Source of the DNA: Ruania suaedae
GTDB taxonomy: Bacteria > Actinomycetota > Actinomycetes > Actinomycetales > Beutenbergiaceae
Assembly (NCBI RefSeq): GCF_021049265.1
Contig: NZ_CP088018.1
Span: 992,001 to 1,056,000, forward strand
Length of the DNA stretch: 64,000 nucleotides
Direction of reading: 5' to 3'
The translations under genes were made by a program, and so were the position numbers. Positions 40,691 to 48,636 of this stretch are shown here, piece after piece. Under the pieces are notes generated by a model, which was not told the origin of the DNA, ran no database searches, and saw only the letters and a program-made list of their open reading frames with translations. Numbering within the stretch: position 1 is the stretch's first letter; each line of letters starts with the position of its first letter.

Positions 40691-41151
40691 TGACGGCGCA
40701 GCCACCCTCCGAGGCGACCGCACCCGGCCGTGGCGGGGACGCCGTCGACTGGGACGCGCTGCGGGAGGCGGCACGGCAGGTGATGACCCGCGCCTACGTG
40801 CCCTACTCCCGCTACCCGGTGGGTGCCGCGGCCCTGACCGAGGCGGGGGACGTCGTCGTGGGGTGCAATGTGGAGAACGCGGCCTACGGGGTGACCCTGT
40901 GCGCGGAGTGCTCCCTGGTCTCGGCGCTGATCACCGGCGGCGGCGGGCGGCTCGTCGCCTTCACGTGCACCGACGCGCGCGGGCAGACGATCATGCCGTG
41001 CGGACGCTGCCGGCAGCTGCTGTGGGAGCACGGCGGGCCCGAGCTGCTGGTGGACTCGGTCTCCGGGATCGTGCCGATGACGGCGGTACTGCCCGATGCT
41101 TTCGGACCCGAGGATCTCGACCGCGCATCCGACCCACCGCCGCCGCAGTGA
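40690..41151 (+). CDS. cdd: cytidine deaminase
   Basis: Deaminates (deoxy)cytidine to (deoxy)uridine. 153 residues, homotetramer type. Zinc site and catalytic Glu are in NVENAAYGVTLCAECSLV (Cys-Ala-Glu) and PCGRCRQLLWE. It starts at the last base of the permease stop, so imported nucleosides meet the enzyme from the same mRNA. The C-terminal 20 residues are Pro/Asp-rich. Confidence 0.96.
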   Translation: MTAQPPSEATAPGRGGDAVDWDALREAARQVMTRAYVPYSRYPVGAAALTEAGDVVVGCNVENAAYGVTLCAECSLVSALITGGGGRLVAFTCTDARGQTIMPCGRCRQLLWEHGGPELLVDSVSGIVPMTAVLPDAFGPEDLDRASDPPPPQ

Positions 41152-41159
41152 CACAGGCC

Positions 41160-41180
41160 CGGCCGTGGTTCCCACGGCCG
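41160..41180 (+). terminator. hairpin after cdd
   Basis: CGGCCGTGG (41160–41168) and CCACGGCCG (41172–41180) pair perfectly over a 3-nt loop. No U-tract. deoA has its own promoter box (TAAGGT, 41223–41228), so the operon may end here. Confidence 0.6.
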
Positions 41181-41234
41181 CCGGTATGTCAGAGGAGCCA
41201 GTGGGCGGCACGGGTGCGGCCGTAAGGTGGTGCC

Positions 41235-42530
41235 ATGAGTCATGACGCCGTCGACGTGATCCGGACCAAGCGCGACGGCGGGGAGCTCTCGACCGGTCAG
41301 ATCGACTGGGTGATCGCCGCCTACACCCGCGGGGACGTGGCCGAGGAGCAGATGTCGGCGCTCGCGATGGCCATCGTGCTGCAGGGGATGACCCGCGCCG
41401 AGGTGGCCGCCTGGACCGCCGCGATGATCGCCTCGGGGGAGCGGATGGACTTCTCCTCCCTCTCCCGCCCGACCGTCGACAAGCACTCCACCGGCGGGGT
41501 GGGGGACAAGATCACCCTCCCGCTGGCGCCGCTGGTGGCCGTCTTCGGCGTGGCCGTGCCCCAGCTCTCCGGCCGCGGCCTGGGCCACACCGGTGGCACG
41601 CTGGACAAGCTCGAGGCGATCCCGGGCTGGCGCGCCGCCCTGACCAACGAGGAGATCCTCGCCCAGCTCTACGACGTCGGGGCCGTGGTCTGCCAGGCCG
41701 GCTCGGGGCTGGCGCCGGCCGACCGCAAGCTCTACGCGCTGCGGGACGTCACCGGCACGGTCGAGTCGATCCCGCTCATCGCCTCCTCGATCATGAGCAA
41801 GAAGATCGCCGAGGGCACCGGCGCGCTGGTCCTGGACGTCAAGGTCGGGTCCGGGGCGTTCATGAAGGACCTCGAGGACGCGCGCGAACTGGCCCGCACC
41901 ATGGTCGACCTCGGCACCGACGCGGGCGTGCGCACCACCGCGCTGCTCACCGACATGTCCACCCCGCTGGGTCTGACGGCCGGGAACGCCCTGGAGGTGC
42001 GCGAGTCCCTGGAGGTGCTGGCCGGCGGCGGACCGCCCGACGTGGTCGAGCTGACGCTGGCACTGGCGCGGGAGATGCTGGACGCCGCCGGACGCCCCGA
42101 CGCCGACCCCGCCGCCGCACTGGCCGACGGCCGCGCCATGGACTCCTGGCGGGCCATGATCAGCGCCCAGGGCGGCGACCCGCACGCCCCGCTGCCCACC
42201 GCCGCGCACACCGAACACCTGCTCGCGCCGGCCGACGGGGTCGTCGTGGAACTGGACGCCTACGCCGTCGGGGTGGCGGCCTGGCGCCTGGGCGCCGGGC
42301 GGGCCCGCAAGGAGGACGCGGTGCAGGCGGCGGCGGGGGTGGAGCTGCACGCCAAGCCCGGAGCGATGGTCCGCGCGGGCGAGCCGCTGCTGACCCTGCA
42401 CACCGACACCCCCGAACGGATCCCCCGGGCACTGGCGGCCCTCGACAGCGCGGTCCAACTGGTGCCGGAGGGCTCACGTCCGGCGCGTGGCAGTATCGTG
42501 CTCGACCGGGTGGTAGCCGAGGAGAGGTAG
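41235..42530 (+). CDS. deoA: thymidine phosphorylase
   Basis: Splits thymidine and deoxyuridine into base and deoxyribose-1-phosphate. 431 residues. Conserved KHSTGGVGDKITLPLAPLVA (phosphate site) and GRGLGHTGGTLDKLEAIPG are both intact, followed by SIMSKKIAEGTGALVLDVKV. The C-terminal domain is typical of class-II pyrimidine phosphorylases. TAAGGT lies 6 nt before the ATG, so the mRNA is likely leaderless. Its product feeds deoC, encoded 11 kb downstream. Confidence 0.96.
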   Translation: MSHDAVDVIRTKRDGGELSTGQIDWVIAAYTRGDVAEEQMSALAMAIVLQGMTRAEVAAWTAAMIASGERMDFSSLSRPTVDKHSTGGVGDKITLPLAPLVAVFGVAVPQLSGRGLGHTGGTLDKLEAIPGWRAALTNEEILAQLYDVGAVVCQAGSGLAPADRKLYALRDVTGTVESIPLIASSIMSKKIAEGTGALVLDVKVGSGAFMKDLEDARELARTMVDLGTDAGVRTTALLTDMSTPLGLTAGNALEVRESLEVLAGGGPPDVVELTLALAREMLDAAGRPDADPAAALADGRAMDSWRAMISAQGGDPHAPLPTAAHTEHLLAPADGVVVELDAYAVGVAAWRLGAGRARKEDAVQAAAGVELHAKPGAMVRAGEPLLTLHTDTPERIPRALAALDSAVQLVPEGSRPARGSIVLDRVVAEER

Positions 42531-42539
42531 GCGCTGGGC

Positions 42540-42974
42540 GTGGAGCCGGCCGAGTACGACGACGAACGAGACGACGCCGACCAGGGGCGGGACGGTGGTG
42601 AGGAGCGCATGCGACGCCCGGCCTCCGTGTACGGCGTGGGCACCGAGCCGGATGTGCGCTTCTCGCTCGCCAACGAACGGACTGCGCTGGCGTGGCTGCG
42701 CACCGGGCTGACGCTGGTCGCCGGTGGCGTCGCGCTGACCACCCTGGCCTCCTTCGGCGAGGGAAATGCCGTGCTCGACATCATCGCCGCCCTCGCCTGC
42801 CTGGCCGGCGGCGTGCTGGCGCTGGCCGCCATCTCGGGCTGGCGGCGCCGGGAGCGGGCGCTGCGCCTGGGCGAACCGTTGCCCGCGCCGCGCATCCTGC
42901 CGGCGCTGGTGGCCACGGTCGCGGTGTTCGCGCTCGCGATGGCCGGGTACGCGATCTACCAGACAGTGCTGTGA
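42540..42974 (+). CDS. DUF202/YidH-type membrane protein 1
   Basis: 144 residues with three membrane segments and the DUF202 signature FSLANERTALAWLRTGL before the first span. The N-terminal 30 residues are highly acidic if GTG 42540 is used; ATG 42609 with AGGAG just upstream would give a shorter 121-residue form that starts MRRPASVYG. It starts 9 nt after deoA, probably in the same transcript. Function of the family is unknown. Confidence 0.82.
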   Translation: MEPAEYDDERDDADQGRDGGEERMRRPASVYGVGTEPDVRFSLANERTALAWLRTGLTLVAGGVALTTLASFGEGNAVLDIIAALACLAGGVLALAAISGWRRRERALRLGEPLPAPRILPALVATVAVFALAMAGYAIYQTVL

Positions 42975-43297
42975 GACCTCCGGCAACCACGGCCGGGCTC
43001 GAGGGCGACTCCGGTGCCCAGCCCCAGCGGACCATGCTCTCCTGGCACCGCACCGTGCTCGCAGTCACGCTCGGCACGCTCGTGATCTCGCTGACCGCGC
43101 AGCGTCAGGAACACGCCGTGGTGGCCGCTGTCGCCGCCCTGGCGGCCTTCGTGCTGCTGGTGACGGTGCTGCGCAGCCTGCGCCGCTGGGAGCCCCACGC
43201 ACCGGCCCGGTGGGACGTGCTCCGGCTGACCTGCGGTGCGGTGGTGGTGCTCGGCGGGATGGGCCTGATGCTGGCGCTGGTGAACCTGCTGGCGTGA
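42971..43297 (+). CDS. DUF202/YidH-type membrane protein 2
   Basis: 108 residues, three membrane segments, with the shorter DUF202 signature QRTMLSWHRTVLAVTLG. The GTG start overlaps the previous stop (GTGA). The two adjacent DUF202 proteins differ in length and sequence and may pair in the membrane. Function unknown. Confidence 0.8.
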   Translation: MRPPATTAGLEGDSGAQPQRTMLSWHRTVLAVTLGTLVISLTAQRQEHAVVAAVAALAAFVLLVTVLRSLRRWEPHAPARWDVLRLTCGAVVVLGGMGLMLALVNLLA

Positions 43298-43301
43298 GCC
43301 G

Positions 43302-44303
43302 TCACCGGTCCGTGCGCAGACTGTCACGAGCCCGGTGCACCGCATAGCCGAGCACCAGGGCGGCGGCGAGCGCCAGCAGCACCGGGATCGGCGCGAGCCC
43401 GTCATCCGCGAGCGTTCTCCAGGCCGAGGCGGCGATCACGACGCCCCACACCAGCCACAGCAGTGCGTGGACGAGGCCACGGCGGCGCTGCGGCCGGCGG
43501 GACTGGCGGGCGAGGAGCTGCGCGTACCGTTCCGGATGCCCGAACTGGGCGACGAGGCCACGCCCGCCGGAGTGCTCGGCGACCTCCTCGGCCGCGGCAC
43601 GGGCCTGGGCGGGGGAGAAGAAGTATCGCCCCATCAGCACACCGCGCAGCCGCCGGAGCCACACCTGCGGATCGGTAGGTGCGGGCGGGAGGTGGGTCCG
43701 CCGGCGCACGAGGGCCAGGCCGCCCCCGCAGGCCACCACGCCGATACCCAGCATGAGGCCGGGAGGCATCACCGGCAGATCGTCGCTCCAGCTCGTCACG
43801 GCCCAGCCGCCGATGCCGCACACCACGGGGAACGTGAGAGCAGCGAGTGCCGCGAGGACCAGGTGACCGTTCTGGAGCAGCGTCCACGAGCCACACAGTG
43901 CTGCTGTCCCGGCGGCGAGGGCCAGCGTGAGCGGGAGCAGCGCAGGCGCCGAGAGGTCGGTGAGCAGCGTGAAGGCTGCGAATGCGGCGATCATGAAGCC
44001 GGCGGAGGTGAAGACCCACCCGGCCCAGGAGCGCGCGTCCGGGGCAGTGACATCGGCCTCGGCCAGCTCTGCGTCGTCGCCGTGCTCGAGCAACTGCTCG
44101 GCCGCGTACTCCTCGACGGGCCCGAGCGCCTCCTCGGCAGGCGCGCCGGCGAGGTCGACCGCGGCACGGGCTTCGCCGAGGATCCGCTCGACCGTCTCCG
44201 CTCGCGCACCCCGCACGGCCAGAGCGAGCTCGAGCGCACCCGCCCAGGTACGGTCGGCCGGTTCCCACTCCTGGGCTGGTGCGCCATGAGGTGAGGTGGT
44301 CAT
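43302..44303 (-). CDS. membrane protein with HAAS-like helical domains, partner of PadR
   Basis: 333 residues. The region at about 15–70 has the helical pattern of HAAS/DUF1700 proteins (WAGALELALAVRG, then ETVERILGEARAAV). About eight hydrophobic segments follow, interrupted at about 212–270 by a second similar helical block (VWLRRLRGVLMG, ARAAAEEVAEH, FGHPERYAQLLARQ). HAAS proteins are regularly encoded beside PadR regulators and are thought to signal to them or be controlled by them. It starts 2 nt after the padR-type gene. Domain assignment is by pattern only. Confidence 0.7.
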   Translation of the reverse strand: MTTSPHGAPAQEWEPADRTWAGALELALAVRGARAETVERILGEARAAVDLAGAPAEEALGPVEEYAAEQLLEHGDDAELAEADVTAPDARSWAGWVFTSAGFMIAAFAAFTLLTDLSAPALLPLTLALAAGTAALCGSWTLLQNGHLVLAALAALTFPVVCGIGGWAVTSWSDDLPVMPPGLMLGIGVVACGGGLALVRRRTHLPPAPTDPQVWLRRLRGVLMGRYFFSPAQARAAAEEVAEHSGGRGLVAQFGHPERYAQLLARQSRRPQRRRGLVHALLWLVWGVVIAASAWRTLADDGLAPIPVLLALAAALVLGYAVHRARDSLRTDR

Positions 44304-44305
44304 CG

Positions 44306-44677
44306 TCAGTTCTCCTGTCCTGCTCGAGGGATTCGCTCCTGGGGGCCGGCGGGGGGCTCAACGCCTGGCCCGATGGCGCGCGCCACGGCGCTGTCGAAGT
44401 CCTGCCATGCCTGCGCCTGCCGGCCCAGCTCTGCCCGGCCCGCCGCGGTCAGGTGCAGCATCTTGCGGCCCGGGCCCTGCTGCCCGGCCTCCCACTCCGC
44501 CTCGATGAACCCCTGGTCCACGAGCCGGTTGAGCGCGGGGTAGAGCACGGCGCCGCGCACGGTTCCGAAGCCGAGGTCCTCGAGCAGGCGAGCGATGGCG
44601 TAGCCGTGCCGGGGCCCTGCGCGCAGGACGCCGAGCATCACGAGCGGGAGCGCCGCCCGCTGCCATGCGCCATCCAT
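44306..44677 (-). CDS. PadR-family transcriptional regulator
   Basis: 123 residues. The winged helix spans about 10–85: VMLGVLRAGPRHGYAIARLL is the family's opening, VLYPALNRLVDQGFIEAEWE the recognition helix and wing, and GPGRKMLHLTAAGRAELG follows. A short C-terminal helix suits dimerisation. ATG 44677 has GGAGG upstream. It probably represses its own operon with the HAAS-like protein through repeats at 44688–44717. Confidence 0.92.
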   Translation of the reverse strand: MDGAWQRAALPLVMLGVLRAGPRHGYAIARLLEDLGFGTVRGAVLYPALNRLVDQGFIEAEWEAGQQGPGRKMLHLTAAGRAELGRQAQAWQDFDSAVARAIGPGVEPPAGPQERIPRAGQEN

Positions 44678-44687
44678 GGTTCCTCCG

Positions 44688-44717
44688 TACTAGCCACTAG
44701 CCTAGATTCTGTACTAG
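44688..44717. promoter_or_regulatory. repeats upstream of padR, candidate operator
   Basis: GTACTAG occurs at 44687–44693 and 44711–44717 with CACTAG and CCTAGA between, in an AT-rich patch 10–40 nt upstream of the regulator's ATG on its strand. The spacing of 24 bp puts the repeats on one face of the helix. Confidence 0.45.
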
Positions 44718-44781
44718 TCGACTTTACGGACTTTCGATCCCTCGCGCCATCGCATCCTCGGGGCGCGGATAGGCTCGACTC

Positions 44782-45870
44782 ATGACGCTCTCCCCGGACA
44801 CGATCGCCGCCCTGCCGAAGGTGCTGCTGCACGACCACCTCGACGGCGGACTGCGCCCCGAGACGATGATCGAGCTCGCTGCCCAGGTCGGGCACGAGCT
44901 GCCCGCCACCGACCCCGACGCGCTCGCGAGGTGGTTCGTGGAGGCCGCCGACTCGGGGACATTGGTGCGTTACCTGGAGACCTTCGATCACACGATCGCC
45001 GTGATGCAGACCGAGGAGGCGCTGCACCGGGTGGCCAAGGAGGCGGTGCTGGACCTGGCCGCCGACGGCGTGGTCTACGCCGAGCAGCGCTACGCCCCCG
45101 AGCAACACCTGCGCCAGGGCCTGAGCCTGCTGCAGGTGGTCGACGCCGTGCACGCTGGGATCGCCGACGGCGTCGCCCGGGCCGCCGAGGACGGCCTGCG
45201 GATCGAGGTGGGCACCCTGCTCTCGGCCATGCGTCAGGCCGACAACGCCGACGAGATCGCCGCCCTGACGCTGGCCAACCGGGACTCGGGCACGGTCGGC
45301 TTCGACATCGCCGGACCGGAGGACGGCTTCCCGCCGTCCCGCCAGCTGAGCGCCTTCCGGATGCTGCGGGAGGCGAACATGCCCTACACCGCCCACGCCG
45401 GCGAAGCCGCAGGGGTGGACAGCATCTGGGAGGCGCTGCAGGTCTGCGGCGCGCTGCGCCTGGGCCATGGCGTGCGGATCATCGAAGACATCGAGATCGA
45501 GGCCGACGCCGAGGGGCTCGACGCCACCTTCGGTCAGGTGGCCGCCTGGGTGCTGGACCGGCAGATCCCGCTGGAGGCGTGCCCCTGCTCGAACCTGCAG
45601 ACCGGCATCGCGCCCTCGATCGCCGCGCACCCGCTGAGCACGCTGCGGGACCTGGGCTTCGCCGTCACCATCAACACCGACAACCGGCTGATGTCGGCCA
45701 CCTCGATGAGCCATGAGATGCAGATGCTGGTCGACGAGGCCGGCTGGGACCTGGACGACCTGGAGGAGGCCACGCTGCAGGCGGCGTGGAACGCCTTCGC
45801 GCCGTACCACGTGAAGCAGTCGATCGTGACCGATCAGATCATCCCGGGGTTCGAGGCGGCGCGGGGCTGA
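44782..45870 (+). CDS. add: adenosine deaminase
   Basis: Converts (deoxy)adenosine to (deoxy)inosine. 362 residues. Zinc ligands His17 and His19 in LLHDHLDGG; HAGEAAGVDSIWEAL holds the His and catalytic Glu; LGHGVR, ACPCSNLQTG and INTDNR complete the site. TAGGCT (44770–44775) lies 6 nt before the ATG, so the mRNA is likely leaderless. It extends the nucleoside salvage region begun by the PnrA-type transporter. Confidence 0.96.
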   Translation: MTLSPDTIAALPKVLLHDHLDGGLRPETMIELAAQVGHELPATDPDALARWFVEAADSGTLVRYLETFDHTIAVMQTEEALHRVAKEAVLDLAADGVVYAEQRYAPEQHLRQGLSLLQVVDAVHAGIADGVARAAEDGLRIEVGTLLSAMRQADNADEIAALTLANRDSGTVGFDIAGPEDGFPPSRQLSAFRMLREANMPYTAHAGEAAGVDSIWEALQVCGALRLGHGVRIIEDIEIEADAEGLDATFGQVAAWVLDRQIPLEACPCSNLQTGIAPSIAAHPLSTLRDLGFAVTINTDNRLMSATSMSHEMQMLVDEAGWDLDDLEEATLQAAWNAFAPYHVKQSIVTDQIIPGFEAARG

Positions 45871-45992
45871 CGCAGCCCGGTGCGCCGGCCGTGAGACGGC
45901 CCACCCCGTCGGTGAGCGAGCACCCGTCGATGACATACGCTCATCGCAGTTCTGCCGCGACCCGGCATCACCACACTCCCGAGGAGAATCCC

Positions 45993-46859
45993 GTGCGTGT
46001 CCGCGCCCTCGCCCCCGCCGCAGCCCTGGCCCTGGCCCTGACGGCCTGCTCCGACACCGGCAGTGATACCGGCGCCGACGCCGGTGACGGCGACCCCACG
46101 CCCGGCGACGCGCAGGCCTGCGAGACCGGTGCGCTGCCCACCCTCACCGACGGCACCCTGACCGTCGGCACCTCGGTGCCCTACGAGCCCTGGTACGTCG
46201 GCGAGGACCCGGCCACCGGCGAGGGCTTCGAGTCGGCGCTGGTCTACGCCCTGGCCGAGGAGCTGGGGTACGGCGTCGACGACGTGGTCTGGGAAGAGGT
46301 GACCTTCGAGCAGATCGTCGCCCCGAGCGTCAAGCCGTTCGATCTCGCGGCCTACCAGACCACCATCACCGACGAGCGCGCGGAGGTGGTCGACTTCTCC
46401 TCCCCGTACCTGACCACCGCACAGGGCGTGGTCGTGGACGAGACCGGTGAGTACGCGGACGCCGGCGCGCTCGCCGACTTCGACGGCGCCCGGATCGGCG
46501 TGACCGCCGGGCAGACCTCGTTGCCCATCGCCGAGGAGGCCTGGGGTGAAGCCGTCGAGCTCGTGCCCTTCGACGACGCCGGCCAGGCGATGCAAGCGAT
46601 GACCAACACCCAGATCGACGCCGTGGTGATGGACGTCAACCAGGCCGTGGCCGCCTCCACCGTGTACTTCCCGGACTCCGACGTCGTGGGCACCCTGCCC
46701 GAGGAGGGCGAGCCCTCCCAGCTCGGCTTCGTCCTCGACCAGGACTCCGAGCTCACCCCGTGCGTCTCGGCTGCGGTGGAGGCGCTGGAGGCCGACGGCA
46801 CCATCGGCGAGCTCAGCTCGGAGTGGCTGCGCACCGACGGGATCCCCGAGCTGGGGTGA
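45993..46859 (+). CDS. polar amino-acid ABC transporter, substrate-binding lipoprotein
   Basis: 288 residues, family 3 solute-binding protein. GTG 45993 follows GAGGAG with 6-nt spacing. Signal peptide of about 18 residues with lipobox LTAC. The Asp/Gly/Thr linker leads to LTVGTSVPYEPW, the start of the binding fold; FDLAAYQTTITDERAEVVDFSSPY is the usual ligand-contact region. The permease starts inside its stop codon (GTGA). The specific amino acid cannot be told. Confidence 0.93.
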   Translation: MRVRALAPAAALALALTACSDTGSDTGADAGDGDPTPGDAQACETGALPTLTDGTLTVGTSVPYEPWYVGEDPATGEGFESALVYALAEELGYGVDDVVWEEVTFEQIVAPSVKPFDLAAYQTTITDERAEVVDFSSPYLTTAQGVVVDETGEYADAGALADFDGARIGVTAGQTSLPIAEEAWGEAVELVPFDDAGQAMQAMTNTQIDAVVMDVNQAVAASTVYFPDSDVVGTLPEEGEPSQLGFVLDQDSELTPCVSAAVEALEADGTIGELSSEWLRTDGIPELG

Positions 46860-47731
46860 CCGCGAGCCCGATGAGCAGCTGGCAGCCCTCGGAGCGGGCG
46901 CTGCAGCGCACCGCCTACCGCGCGGGGCGCCGTCGGCGATCGTTCGGCGTCGCGCTGCTCAGCACCGCGGTCGTGGCGGCCCTGGCCTACGCGGTGCTGG
47001 TGACCTCCCCGGGCTGGGAGCGCGCCCGCGAGACGTTCTTCGACCCGGGCGAGTTCACCGACGTCCTGCCCGGGATCGCCGAGGGCCTGTGGCTGAACCT
47101 GCGGGTGTGGCTGATCGCCGGGGTGGTCTCCCTCGTGCTCGGGCTGCTGCTGGCGATCGCCCGGACCACATCAGCGCCCGCGCTGTTCCCCCTGCGGGCA
47201 CTGGTCGTGGCCTATGTCGACGTCTTCCGCGGCGTGCCGGTTCTGCTGGTGCTGCTGCTGGTCGGCTTCGGGCTGCCGGCGCTGCGGCTGCCGTGGCTGC
47301 CGAACCAGGCCGCCTTCCTGGGGTCGCTGGCCCTCGTGCTGACCTTCTCCGCCTACCTGGCCGAGATCTTCCGCTCCGGGATCGAGTCGGTCCACCCCTC
47401 CCAGGTGGCGGCCGCGCGGGCACTGGGCCTCACGCGCGGGCAGACCACCCGGCGCGTGGTGGTGCCGCAGGCGGTGCGCAATGTGGTGCCGGCCCTGCTG
47501 AACATGGTGGTGGCGCTGCAGAAGGATTCGGGCCTGATCTCGGTGCTCGGCGCCGTCGACGCGATCCGGGTGGCCGAGATCGCGGTGACCGGCAGCTACA
47601 ACTTCACCCCGTACGTGGCGGCCGGGTTCCTGTTCCTGCTGGTGTCGGTGCCCCTGACGCGGGCGGTGGACGCCTACAACGCCCGCCGGGGCTGGCAGGG
47701 CGCCCGCGGGGCCGCTGGGGGGATCCGATGA
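46856..47731 (+). CDS. polar amino-acid ABC transporter permease
   Basis: 291 residues, HisM/GlnP type. After a basic N-terminus there are five or six membrane segments. FRGVPVLLVLLLVGFGLP and the ATPase-docking loop HPSQVAAARALGLTRGQTTR are typical, followed by VVPQAVRNVVPALLN. GTG 46856 (coupled to the previous stop) is chosen; ATG 46871 is in frame. A single permease gene suggests a homodimer. Confidence 0.92.
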   Translation: MTASPMSSWQPSERALQRTAYRAGRRRRSFGVALLSTAVVAALAYAVLVTSPGWERARETFFDPGEFTDVLPGIAEGLWLNLRVWLIAGVVSLVLGLLLAIARTTSAPALFPLRALVVAYVDVFRGVPVLLVLLLVGFGLPALRLPWLPNQAAFLGSLALVLTFSAYLAEIFRSGIESVHPSQVAAARALGLTRGQTTRRVVVPQAVRNVVPALLNMVVALQKDSGLISVLGAVDAIRVAEIAVTGSYNFTPYVAAGFLFLLVSVPLTRAVDAYNARRGWQGARGAAGGIR

Positions 47732-48495
47732 GCACGACGGCGTCCCCTCCGCCCGCACCCGGCTCGCCGCTGCTCCGGGTGAGTGGGCTGCGCAAGGCGT
47801 TCGGGGAGAACGTGGTGCTCGACGATCTCGATCTGGATGTGGCCGAGCACGGGTGCGTGGTGCTGATCGGCGCCTCCGGCTCGGGCAAGTCCACGCTGCT
47901 GCGGGCCATCGACCTGCTCGAGGAGGTCGACGACGGATCGATCGAGCTGCGCGGGGTGGACCTGGCGGACCCGTGGGTGGATGCCGACGCCGCCCGGGCG
48001 CGGATGGGCATGGTGTTCCAGGCCTACAACCTTTTCGGGCACATGAGCGTGCTCGACAACGTCACGCTTGCGCCCCGGCTCGTGCACCGCAGGGCCAAGC
48101 GGGAGGCCGAGACGGCGGGGATGGAGATGCTCGCCCGGGTGGGCCTGGCGGACAAGGCGCGGGCCTATCCCGACCACCTCTCCGGCGGTCAGCAGCAGCG
48201 GGCGGCCATCGCGCGCGCGCTGGTCAACGACCCGGAGCTGCTGCTGCTGGATGAGGTCACCTCCGCGCTCGACCCCGAGCTGGTGGGGGAGGTGCTGGAA
48301 CTGCTCGCCGACCTGCGCGGGGAGGGGATGACGATGCTCATCGCCACCCACGAGATGGCCTTCGCCCGGGACGTGGCCGATCAGGTGTGCTTCCTGCACC
48401 AGGGGCGCGTGCACGAGGCGGGCACACCCGCCCAGGTGCTGGGTGACCCGCAGCAGGCCCGGACGCGGGAGTTCCTGGCGCGACTGCACGCCTGA
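47728..48495 (+). CDS. polar amino-acid ABC transporter ATP-binding protein
   Basis: 255 residues, one ABC domain of GlnQ type. Walker A is GASGSGKST, Q-loop FQAYNLFGHMSVL, signature LSGGQQQRAAIARAL, Walker B LLLLDEVTSALD, switch His in IATHEM. The start overlaps the permease stop (ATGA). In GlnQ-type proteins the Walker B Glu is normally followed by Pro or Val; here it is Val. Completes a three-gene importer. Confidence 0.95.
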   Translation: MSTTASPPPAPGSPLLRVSGLRKAFGENVVLDDLDLDVAEHGCVVLIGASGSGKSTLLRAIDLLEEVDDGSIELRGVDLADPWVDADAARARMGMVFQAYNLFGHMSVLDNVTLAPRLVHRRAKREAETAGMEMLARVGLADKARAYPDHLSGGQQQRAAIARALVNDPELLLLDEVTSALDPELVGEVLELLADLRGEGMTMLIATHEMAFARDVADQVCFLHQGRVHEAGTPAQVLGDPQQARTREFLARLHA

Positions 48496-48532
48496 GCCGG
48501 CGGGCCACCTCTGGCGGAGACCGGTCGCTTTT

Positions 48533-48608
48533 GTCCGAACCTCGCTGAGCGGACATCGCCTCTGGTTCCGTCGTCCATGGACCGGTCGGTGACGACCGGC
48601 CCATGGAC
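48533..48608. promoter_or_regulatory. inverted repeat and 16-bp hairpin upstream of the beta-helix protein gene
   Basis: TGTCCG (48533–48538) and CGGACA (48550–48555) form an inverted pair suited to a dimeric regulator. Downstream, GTCCATGG (48573–48580) pairs with CCATGGAC (48601–48608), and CCGGTCG (48582–48588) with CGACCGG (48593–48599) over a GTGA loop: one long stem with a single A·C mismatch. It ends 28 nt before the ATG, so it would sit in the 5' leader. Confidence 0.6.
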
Positions 48609-48636
48609 CACTGACGTTCCGACTCGAGGAGAGACG

